From assembly GCA_002399225.1 (NCBI GenBank), contig DHDF01000065.1, forward strand, positions 1 to 5,573: a DNA stretch of 5,573 nt, given 5' to 3'. Source of the DNA: a bacterium UBA4883. Its GTDB lineage: Bacteria > Bacillota > Clostridia > Oscillospirales > Acutalibacteraceae. Below the pieces are notes generated by a model. That model made no database searches, was not told the origin of the DNA, and saw nothing but the letters and a program-made list of their open reading frames with translations. Positions 1-4,854 of the stretch are shown here, piece after piece; position 1 is the first letter of the stretch; each line of letters begins with the position of its first letter. A program made the translations under genes and the position numbers.

Positions 1-846
1 GCCGATTCCATGCAGATTTACCGGGGCCTTGCAATCGGCACGGCTCAACCGGCCGAGAGGGAAAAAAGAGGGGTTCCCCATCATTTGATCGGATTCCAGG
101 ACCCGGAGCAGCCGTTCAGCGTGGCCGATTATGTCACTTTGGCTTCGGAGTGCATCCGGGGGATCCGGGAGCGGGGAGCTCTTCCCATTGTTGCGGGCGG
201 CACGGGCCTTTATGTCGGTGCTCTGCTCCATCGCCTGGATTTTTCCCCGCAGCGGAAGGATGAGGCGCTGCGCGCGGAACTGTTCCGGAAGGCGAAGACC
301 CAGGGACCCGGTTCCGTTTGGGAAGAACTCCGGGCTTTCGACCCGGAATCCGCCCGTCGCATCCATCCGAATAACGTCTCGCGCGTGATCCGCGCCATTG
401 AGGTTTACCGTAAGACCGGCGTAACCATGACGGAACAGAGAAAGCGCTCCCGCCGGAGCCCTTCTCCGTATGATGTGTGCATGATCGGCCTGGCTTGTCG
501 GGAACGGGCAAAGCTTTATGCAGCCATTGACCGCCGCGTGGATGCGATGATGGAAGCGGGGCTTTTAAAAGAAGCGGAAAGAGTCCTTGCTCTGCCCAGT
601 GAGACGACTGCCCGGCAGGCGATCGGCTACAAGGAGTTTCTTCCGTATTTTGAGGGCAGGTGTAGCCTGGGGGAAGCGGTGGAACAGGTAAAACGGGAAA
701 GCCGCCGCTACGCCAAGCGCCAGATGACCTGGTTCCGGCGTCAGGAAAATGCGGAATGGATTTACCTTGATGAAGAGCAGGGCGTTGAATCCGTAAGCCG
801 CAGAGCGGTTGAAATCCTGCGCGGAAAGGAGTGGGATCTGCTGTGA
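1..846 (+). CDS. miaA: tRNA dimethylallyltransferase MiaA, 5'-truncated by the window edge
   Basis: MiaA transfers a dimethylallyl group from DMAPP to N6 of A37 in tRNAs reading UNN codons, the first step to (ms2)i6A37, in the cytoplasm. The reading frame is open from base 1, so the Met codon at 10 is internal. The visible part is 281 residues; the family is about 300-320, so roughly 30-35 N-terminal residues with the P-loop (GPTASGKT-type) are missing. The window opens in the conserved DS-(M)-QIYRG segment, whose Asp (bases 4-6) matches the catalytic Asp of E. coli MiaA. Further family blocks follow: IGTA-P, PHHLI, DP....S.ADY, a GGTGLY block at about 196-213, IHPNN..R, RAIEVY, an RQAIGYKE block and the C-terminal AKRQMTWFRR. 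The usual IGTAKP reads IGTAQP here. The TGA stop overlaps the next gene's GTG start, which implies co-transcription. Identity is very secure; only the true start is unknown. Confidence 0.97.
   Translation, partial: ADSMQIYRGLAIGTAQPAEREKRGVPHHLIGFQDPEQPFSVADYVTLASECIRGIRERGALPIVAGGTGLYVGALLHRLDFSPQRKDEALRAELFRKAKTQGPGSVWEELRAFDPESARRIHPNNVSRVIRAIEVYRKTGVTMTEQRKRSRRSPSPYDVCMIGLACRERAKLYAAIDRRVDAMMEAGLLKEAERVLALPSETTARQAIGYKEFLPYFEGRCSLGEAVEQVKRESRRYAKRQMTWFRRQENAEWIYLDEEQGVESVSRRAVEILRGKEWDLL
825..831 (+). promoter_or_regulatory. Shine-Dalgarno site that decides the start of the HlyD-like gene
   Basis: AAAGGAG lies inside the 3' end of miaA, 11 bases before the GTG at 843. An earlier in-frame GTG at 831 overlaps this site, and only a weak GCGG precedes it, so 843 is the better start. 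That choice also gives the classic four-base GTGA stop/start overlap with miaA. The spacing is slightly long. Confidence 0.6.
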
Positions 847-2138
847 ACAATCCGGTTCTGAAACGGATCGCGACACTGTCTATCGCCTTGTTGATCCTCT
901 TTTATGTCGGGTACCAGATCTATCGTTCCCACTACTCCAGCATCCACACGGAGACCGCGTCCTATTTTACCGGTTCCGAGTCGGTTCAGGTGAACGGCTT
1001 TGCGGTGAAAGATGAGACTTTGCTGCCTGGCAGCAGTACGGGAGTGGTCGATTATGTTCTTTCCGCAGGCGACAAGATTGCGAAAGGCGGAACCATCGCA
1101 CAGATTTATTCCGACTCTCAGCAGGTAACCGCGCGGCATGAGATGGAATCCGTAGACAGCGAGATCAAACAGATCCAGGCGCTGCAAGAGGCGGAGGACA
1201 CCTGTATGGCTACTCCGGATGCTTTGGATACCCAGATCCACCGCAAGATTACTGGAATTCTCGACCAGGTGGTGGACGGCTCCCTCTCTTCGCTACCAGA
1301 GTCGCGCACGGATTTGCAGTACCTGCTCAATGAGCGGCAGATTACCACGGGGAAAGCGCCTGATTTCAGCGCGAGGCTTGATGAACTGCAAAAGCAGGAA
1401 AAGACGCTGAAGAGTGAGGCGGGGACTCCGCTTAGCAAAATTACATCCCCGGCCGCAGGCTTTTTTAGTCCCTCTGTCGACGGCTTTGAAACGGTACTCA
1501 ACTATTCGAAAGTAAAAAACCTGACCTGCGACCAGATCAGAGCCGCGCTCAATGCCAAGGCAAAAACATCCGGCAGCGGATCCGCAGGCAAAATCGACAG
1601 AAACTATGACTGGTATTTTGTGTTTGTGGTGTCTTCGGGGCAGGCTGAAGAATTCCGCCGTCTGGTGAGTGAAGGCACAGTCTCCCTTCAGTTTCCGTTT
1701 GTTTCCAATTTGACCATCCCCGCCTCTGTTGCCGCAGTCAACCAGTTTGGCTCCGATTCGCCGGCGGCCGTGATCCTGCAGTGCAGTTATATGAATTCGG
1801 CGCTGACTACCATCCGGAAGGAGACGGCGCAGGTGATTGTGAGGCAGTACACGGGAATTCGCGTCAGCGAAAAGGCCATACATTTTGAAGCTGCAACGAA
1901 AAAAGTCAAAAATGGGAAAAAAGACACTGTGGAAAAAAAGAATGTCAGCGGGGTTTATGTTCTGCGTGGGAACCAGATCAGTTTTCGCCAGGTTGTGCCA
2001 GTGTACAGCACCGGTAATTATGTCATCTGCGCTTCAAACCCCGACTTGACGGATCTGATGACAAGCCAAACTGTTCATTTGCATGATGAAGTTGTTGTGG
2101 AAGGGACCGATTTATATGACGGAAAAGTTATCCAGTGA
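843..2138 (+). CDS. HlyD-family-like membrane-anchored adaptor protein, function unknown
   Basis: The product is 431 residues from the GTG at 843. Residues 7-8 (KR) precede one hydrophobic segment at about 9-26, which predicts a single N-in membrane anchor with the rest outside the cell. Residues about 66-89 (G-VV-YV-SAGDKIAKGG-IAQIY) resemble the first half of a barrel-sandwich (lipoyl-like) hairpin, and about 199-218 (ITSPAAGFFSPSVDGFE) the second half. Between them are charged helical stretches, about 97-119 and 155-194, that could form a short coiled-coil hairpin. About 335-431 resembles the C-terminal beta domains of HlyD/MFP adaptors, with YTGIRV, GVYVLRGN and the closing DEVVVEGTDLYDGK pattern. 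A lysine-rich insert sits at 352-367. These are motif resemblances seen by eye. HlyD adaptors normally pair with an ABC, MFS or RND transporter, but none is encoded here. Its place between miaA and yggS, overlapping both, suggests an envelope role tied to division or growth; that is inference. Confidence 0.8.
   Translation: MNNPVLKRIATLSIALLILFYVGYQIYRSHYSSIHTETASYFTGSESVQVNGFAVKDETLLPGSSTGVVDYVLSAGDKIAKGGTIAQIYSDSQQVTARHEMESVDSEIKQIQALQEAEDTCMATPDALDTQIHRKITGILDQVVDGSLSSLPESRTDLQYLLNERQITTGKAPDFSARLDELQKQEKTLKSEAGTPLSKITSPAAGFFSPSVDGFETVLNYSKVKNLTCDQIRAALNAKAKTSGSGSAGKIDRNYDWYFVFVVSSGQAEEFRRLVSEGTVSLQFPFVSNLTIPASVAAVNQFGSDSPAAVILQCSYMNSALTTIRKETAQVIVRQYTGIRVSEKAIHFEAATKKVKNGKKDTVEKKNVSGVYVLRGNQISFRQVVPVYSTGNYVICASNPDLTDLMTSQTVHLHDEVVVEGTDLYDGKVIQ
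2101..2106 (+). promoter_or_regulatory. Shine-Dalgarno site of yggS, inside the preceding gene
   Basis: AAGGGA lies nine bases before the ATG at 2116 and within the last codons of the HlyD-like gene. The alternative in-frame ATG codons at 2083 and 2086 have no purine-rich site before them and would add 11 residues not typical of the family, so 2116 is preferred. Confidence 0.6.
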
Positions 2139-2853
2139 GTTAAAGCAGCGCTTTTTGGATGTGGAAGAAAATTTAAAAGTAGTTCGCGAAGAAGTTGCGG
2201 AAGCCGCCGTGAAAAGCGGAAGAGTTCCGGAGGACATCACCCTTTTGGCCGCAACGAAAACAGTACCTGTCGAGGTGATTAATCACGGGATTGCACTTGG
2301 AATTGACCACATCGGTGAAAACAAGGTGCAGGAGTTGTGCGACAAGTTTGATTCTTACGATCTGTCAAAATGCGAGTTGCAGTTTATCGGGCATTTGCAG
2401 ACCAATAAGGTCAAATACCTGGTCGGTCGAGTTTCTATGATTCAGTCTGTCGATCAGGAAAAACTGGCCAAAGAGATTTCCCGGCTGAGTGTAAAACGAA
2501 ATCTGACGACCGATCTTCTGATTGAAGTGAATATTGGGCACGAATCGAATAAATCCGGAGTTTTGCCCGAAAATCTTTATGAACTGACCCACACGATCGC
2601 CTCTTTTCCCGGGCTTCGGATTCGGGGACTGATGGCAATTCCGCCGGCCGGGGCACCAAAGCAGGAAACAATGAATTATTTTTTGCAGATGCACCAATAT
2701 TTCATTGACATAAAGAGTAAAAAAATAGATAATGTATCTATGGACTTTTTATCAATGGGAATGTCCGCAGACTATTCTCAGGCAATCCTTGCGGGAGCAA
2801 ATATGGTCCGGGTTGGCACTGCCTTGTTCGGACCAAGGAATTATAACAAATAG
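2116..2853 (+). CDS. yggS: YggS/YlmE-family pyridoxal phosphate homeostasis protein
   Basis: YggS/PLPBP proteins are single-domain TIM-barrel, PLP-binding proteins of the alanine-racemase fold type with no known catalytic turnover; they buffer pyridoxal phosphate and affect amino-acid metabolism. The product is 245 residues, close to the usual 225-250. Family signatures appear in order: LLAATKT with the PLP-binding Lys48, IGENKVQEL at 67-74, FIGHLQTNKVKYL at 90-102, IQSVD at 109-113, LIEVNIG..SNKSG at 135-148, IRGLMAIPP at 169-177, and LSMGMSADY...I..GA-MVRVGTALFGPRNY at 212-243, which binds the cofactor phosphate. The start overlaps the HlyD-like gene by 23 bases, indicating translational coupling. 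In B. subtilis the orthologue ylmE also lies directly before sepF. Codons at about 2671-2760 are unusually AT-rich (26% GC by hand count) and contain a promoter-like sequence. The function assignment is firm at family level. Confidence 0.95.
   Translation: MTEKLSSELKQRFLDVEENLKVVREEVAEAAVKSGRVPEDITLLAATKTVPVEVINHGIALGIDHIGENKVQELCDKFDSYDLSKCELQFIGHLQTNKVKYLVGRVSMIQSVDQEKLAKEISRLSVKRNLTTDLLIEVNIGHESNKSGVLPENLYELTHTIASFPGLRIRGLMAIPPAGAPKQETMNYFLQMHQYFIDIKSKKIDNVSMDFLSMGMSADYSQAILAGANMVRVGTALFGPRNYNK
2705..2733 (+). promoter_or_regulatory. Putative internal sigma-A promoter inside yggS, upstream of sepF
   Basis: A perfect -35 hexamer TTGACA at 2705-2710 and a five-of-six -10 hexamer GATAAT at 2728-2733 are separated by exactly 17 bases. 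They sit in the most AT-rich part of the window (2701-2740 is 20% GC by hand count). Transcription would begin near 2740, giving a leader of about 134 bases to sepF. The site overlaps codons for residues 197-206 of YggS, a variable loop before the conserved SMGMS motif, where codon choice is relatively free. It could supply sepF, ylmH, divIVA and ileS independently of the upstream genes. This is sequence resemblance only; no transcript evidence exists here. Confidence 0.55.
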
Positions 2854-2859
2854 GCATTT

Positions 2860-2866
2860 GGAGGTG
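2860..2866 (+). promoter_or_regulatory. Strong Shine-Dalgarno site of sepF
   Basis: GGAGGTG lies seven bases before the sepF ATG at 2874 and in the 20-base gap after the yggS stop. It is the strongest ribosome-binding site in the window, consistent with sepF being translated independently of yggS. Confidence 0.8.
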
Positions 2867-2873
2867 TTCGTTA

Positions 2874-3362
2874 ATGCCCGGTTTTGTGGAAAAGATCAAG
2901 GACATGTGGAATCCGCCCGAGGATGAATACGACTACGACTATGAGGAAGAGCCGGAAGAGGTAAGTTCAATGGCTGGGGATAACAAGCAAGAGAGCGAAG
3001 CCGAGATGCAGCAGCGCGAGGCCGTCAGGCGCATGCAGGCGATCAATGCGGGAAATAAGGTCGTCAACATCCATGCGACGGCACAGCTTCAGGTGGTCCT
3101 GTTTAAACCTGAGCGTTTTGGGGAGGATACCTGCACCATTGCGGACGAGCTGCTCAAGATGCATACGGTGGTTCTGAATCTTGAAAACACCAATAAGGAT
3201 GTTTCACGCAGAATTATTGATTTCTTAAGCGGCGTAGCCTATGCGAACGGCGGCAAAATCAAACGCGTTGCAACCAGTACGTTTATCATCACGCCGTACA
3301 ATGTCGATCTGACCGGTGACGACGTTTTAGATGAACTGGAAAACAACGGCGTTTATTTCTGA
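2874..3362 (+). CDS. sepF: Cell division protein SepF
   Basis: SepF binds the C-terminal tail of FtsZ, assembles into rings or arcs and anchors the Z-ring to the membrane. The product is 162 residues, against about 150 in B. subtilis. Residues 1-12 (MPGFVEKIKDMW) fit the N-terminal amphipathic membrane-targeting helix. They are followed by an acidic, tyrosine-rich linker (about 16-30, with repeated D-Y pairs), which has a counterpart in the B. subtilis protein, and a Q/E/R-rich helix around 38-57. The conserved SepF core is at about 62-155: VVLFKPERF, a DELL..HTVVLNLEN block, then RIIDFLSGVAYANGGKI and FIITPYNVDLTGD. The last base of its TGA stop is the first base of the ylmH start. In B. subtilis ylmG follows sepF; here it is missing. 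SepF is the main FtsZ anchor in many Gram-positives lacking FtsA; whether that applies here cannot be seen from this window. Confidence 0.96.
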   Translation: MPGFVEKIKDMWNPPEDEYDYDYEEEPEEVSSMAGDNKQESEAEMQQREAVRRMQAINAGNKVVNIHATAQLQVVLFKPERFGEDTCTIADELLKMHTVVLNLENTNKDVSRRIIDFLSGVAYANGGKIKRVATSTFIITPYNVDLTGDDVLDELENNGVYF

Positions 3363-3364
3363 TG
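3360..3364 (+). promoter_or_regulatory. TGATG stop/start junction between sepF and ylmH
   Basis: The sepF TGA and the ylmH ATG share one base. The preceding 20 bases hold no GGAGG-like sequence. This favours termination-reinitiation, so YlmH output should follow SepF translation. Confidence 0.65.
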
Positions 3365-4117
3365 GCTCAAAAGTCCGGTGCCGTTGCGCTGCAAGCAAGA
3401 TTCCGCGACGTGGTGTGTCGCTGTGCGGCCGGGGGCAGAGCTGGATTTTCGGGATTTCTCAGCGAAGAAGAAGCACGGGAAGTCCAAAGGCTTGTTCAAA
3501 AGGAAAAAGCGGAAAACACTTTACTCTGGGGCGGCTATCCCGGCGCGGAGCGCGTGATGTTCGGGGCGTTTCCCGACTTTTTACAGCCAGCAGAAGATAA
3601 ATTCCCGCTTTCGGCGGTGACGGCTCTTTTTCGAAAATGTGACAGGCTCTCTCACAGGGATTTTCTCGGGGCGTTGCTTCACACGGGAATTGAACGAAGC
3701 GCCCTCGGCGATATCCTTGTGGAAGAGGGCCGTTGTGTTTTTTTCTGCCGGCGTGAAATCGCAGGTTTTCTGCTCTCTCAGGTTGCGAAGATCGGCGGTG
3801 TTGGCGTAAAAATGACGGAAGGCTTTTTGTCACCTCTGCCGCGGGCGCACTGCTTTCGAGAATGGAGCGCCGTCATCGCCTCCGCTCGGCTGGACTGCGC
3901 GGCTGCTGCGGCCGTTTCCACCAGCCGGGGGAAAGCTGCCGAACTCATCCGTTCCGGTTTGGTGCAGTTGAACCACGAAACCATTGTTTCCCCGTCGGAA
4001 GAAATCGGCGAAGGCGACAGGCTTTCCGTGAGGGGAGAGGGCCGGTTTATCCTTGATCAGGTGGGGCCGGCGACCAAAAAGGGCAGGCTGATCCTGAAGG
4101 GCCGTAAATATTTATAG
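3362..4117 (+). CDS. ylmH: YlmH-family S4-domain RNA-binding protein
   Basis: The product is 251 residues, near the 257 of B. subtilis YlmH. The N-terminal half carries YlmH-family features: FLSEEEAREVQ at 32-42, LLWGGYPGAERVMFGAFPD at 54-72, and HRDFLGALLHTGIER.ALGDILV at 98-120. The C-terminal S4 RNA-binding domain spans about 172-245, with the typical A..S.SRGKAAELIRSGLVQLN core at 183-204 and a basic end (KGRLILKGRKYL). B. subtilis YlmH binds the 50S subunit carrying peptidyl-tRNA and has been reported to act in ribosome-associated quality control, like RqcP; the same role here is inference. The ATG shares one base with the sepF stop (TGATG) and no Shine-Dalgarno sequence precedes it, so translation is probably by coupling to sepF. 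The gene looks more GC-rich than yggS. The TAG stop overlaps the divIVA ribosome-binding site. Confidence 0.93.
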   Translation: MAQKSGAVALQARFRDVVCRCAAGGRAGFSGFLSEEEAREVQRLVQKEKAENTLLWGGYPGAERVMFGAFPDFLQPAEDKFPLSAVTALFRKCDRLSHRDFLGALLHTGIERSALGDILVEEGRCVFFCRREIAGFLLSQVAKIGGVGVKMTEGFLSPLPRAHCFREWSAVIASARLDCAAAAAVSTSRGKAAELIRSGLVQLNHETIVSPSEEIGEGDRLSVRGEGRFILDQVGPATKKGRLILKGRKYL

Positions 4118-4124
4118 AGGGGTG
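4117..4124 (+). promoter_or_regulatory. Shine-Dalgarno site of divIVA overlapping the ylmH stop
   Basis: GAGGGGTG begins at the last base of the ylmH TAG and lies seven bases before the ATG at 4132. It supports 4132 rather than the second Met codon at 4141, which would be 16 bases from the site and would remove three residues. Confidence 0.7.
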
Positions 4125-4131
4125 CGTTACC

Positions 4132-4809
4132 ATGCTTTCAATGAACGACATTATCAATGTGAGTTTCCGGAAATCGGGCTTTTCCGGATATAAAACCGAC
4201 GATGTCGATGTTTTTATCGATCAAGTCAGGGATACGTTCGACCAGATACAGAAAAAAGAGGTCGAGCAGGAAGAACTGATCGAAAAGCTGAAAGCTGACA
4301 ATCAGCAGATGACGGAAAAAGTGAAAATCCTTGCCGATAAAGTGGAAGAGTTCCGCAAGGAAGAGGACGAGATTAAAAATGCCCTGATCAGCGCTCAGAA
4401 GGTGGGGGACGCCTCTGTCCGCGAGGCGCGTCACAGGGCCGAAATTATCCTTAAGGATGCCAATCTGAAAGCAGAGCGCATTGAGCAGGAGGCGCAGAAT
4501 AAGATCGTTGATCAGAAAAGAGAGTTGGAGCGCTTGCAGCGCACCGTTTCGGATTTTCGTTCCCGCCTGCTTTCTGTTTACAAGGAACATCTCACGCTGA
4601 TTGATGCACTGCCTTCCGTAAAGCCGGAGCCGAGGGAAGAGGCAGCAACCGCGGCGCCGGCACCGCAGCCGGAACCCGCGCCCAAAGCCGAAACAGAGAG
4701 GCTGGAACCGGAACCAAAGCCTGAACCGGAAGCTGCACCCACTGAAGAGGCGCCCGGAATGTTCCAGGCCGATATTTCCTGTTTTGATGAAGAACCGGGC
4801 AAAAATTAA
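4132..4809 (+). CDS. divIVA: DivIVA-family polar/septal scaffold with a long Pro/Glu-rich tail
   Basis: DivIVA proteins sense negative membrane curvature at septa and poles and recruit division, chromosome and cell-wall factors. The product is 225 residues, against 164 in B. subtilis. Residues 1-30 match the N-terminal membrane-binding module (NDI.N..F.K..F.GY...DVD.FID). Phe17 is present at the tip of the loop, but the residue after it is Ser, where B. subtilis has Arg18; Arg13 and Lys14 are nearby. Residues about 31-150 are charged and heptad-like, predicting the long parallel coiled coil, with the SAQK and REA..RAEIIL..A...AERI blocks typical of the family. Residues about 163-208 form a low-complexity tail rich in Pro, Glu and Ala, followed by an end that includes MFQADISCFDEEPG. 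The tail is probably disordered and may bind partners; that is inference. It follows ylmH by 14 bases and precedes ileS by 45, the order seen in B. subtilis. Confidence 0.94.
   Translation: MLSMNDIINVSFRKSGFSGYKTDDVDVFIDQVRDTFDQIQKKEVEQEELIEKLKADNQQMTEKVKILADKVEEFRKEEDEIKNALISAQKVGDASVREARHRAEIILKDANLKAERIEQEAQNKIVDQKRELERLQRTVSDFRSRLLSVYKEHLTLIDALPSVKPEPREEAATAAPAPQPEPAPKAETERLEPEPKPEPEAAPTEEAPGMFQADISCFDEEPGKN
4166..4188 (+). other. Perfect 8-bp inverted repeat near the 5' end of divIVA
   Basis: TCCGGAAA at 4166-4173 and TTTCCGGA at 4181-4188 are exact reverse complements around a seven-base loop. The structure begins 34 bases after the first base of the start codon and encodes the membrane-binding loop (about residues 12-19). 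It has no U-tract and is not a terminator. It could form an mRNA hairpin that slows early elongation, or it may just reflect the repeated F-x-G coding. Confidence 0.5.
4618..4755 (+). repeat. Low-complexity Pro-Glu-Ala coding tract in divIVA
   Basis: This stretch encodes about residues 163-208 of DivIVA, dominated by P-E-P, P-A-P and K-P-E-P units. At the DNA level GAACCGGAA occurs twice (starting at 4705 and 4723) within imperfect CCGGAA/GAACC repeats. Such tracts vary in length by replication slippage and evolve quickly. No wider repeat family is visible. Confidence 0.7.
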
Positions 4810-4836
4810 ATCATACTTTGTACGAATTTGAAATCT

Positions 4837-4845
4837 TAAGGAGAG
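4837..4845 (+). promoter_or_regulatory. Shine-Dalgarno site of ileS in the 45-base divIVA-ileS gap
   Basis: TAAGGAGAG contains AAGGAG (4838-4843), 11 bases before the ATG at 4855. The rest of the gap (4810-4836) is AT-rich with no convincing promoter, terminator hairpin or T-box element, so ileS is probably expressed by read-through from upstream. Confidence 0.75.
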
Positions 4846-4854
4846 AGTCAACCG

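Noticed and set aside
10..12. ATG at base 10 as the miaA start
   Set aside because: The frame is open to base 1 and the preceding residues (Ala-Asp-Ser) belong to the conserved catalytic segment. Starting at 10 would remove the P-loop and the catalytic Asp.
562..571. Palindrome CTTTTAAAAG in miaA
   Set aside because: It encodes ordinary residues (Leu-Leu-Lys-Glu), has no loop for a hairpin and no partner copy. A similar TTTTCGAAAA at 3628-3637 in ylmH was dismissed for the same reason.
134..850. 238-codon open frame on the minus strand across miaA
   Set aside because: It is a shadow of miaA, whose conserved motifs fix the plus-strand frame. The antisense product is rich in Pro, Gly, Ser and Arg with no recognisable domain.
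2083..2088. Paired ATG codons as an earlier yggS start
   Set aside because: They lack a ribosome-binding site and would add 11 non-family residues. The ATG at 2116 has a site at good spacing.
2842..2847. TATAAC -10-like hexamer just before the yggS stop
   Set aside because: The nearest good -35 (TTGGCA at 2813-2818) is 23 bases away, too far for sigma-A. It also lies only about 30 bases from the sepF start.
4703..4709. TGGAACC, matching the T-box antiterminator sequence UGGNACC, upstream of ileS
   Set aside because: It lies in the Pro/Glu coding tail of divIVA (Leu-Glu-Pro), where GAACC units recur by repeat structure. No terminator/antiterminator pair or specifier stem is visible between it and ileS.
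4812..4823. CATACT and TTGTAC as promoter elements before ileS
   Set aside because: CATACT has no -35 at usable spacing (TTGATG at 4784 is 22 bases away), and no -10 follows TTGTAC at 16-18 bases.
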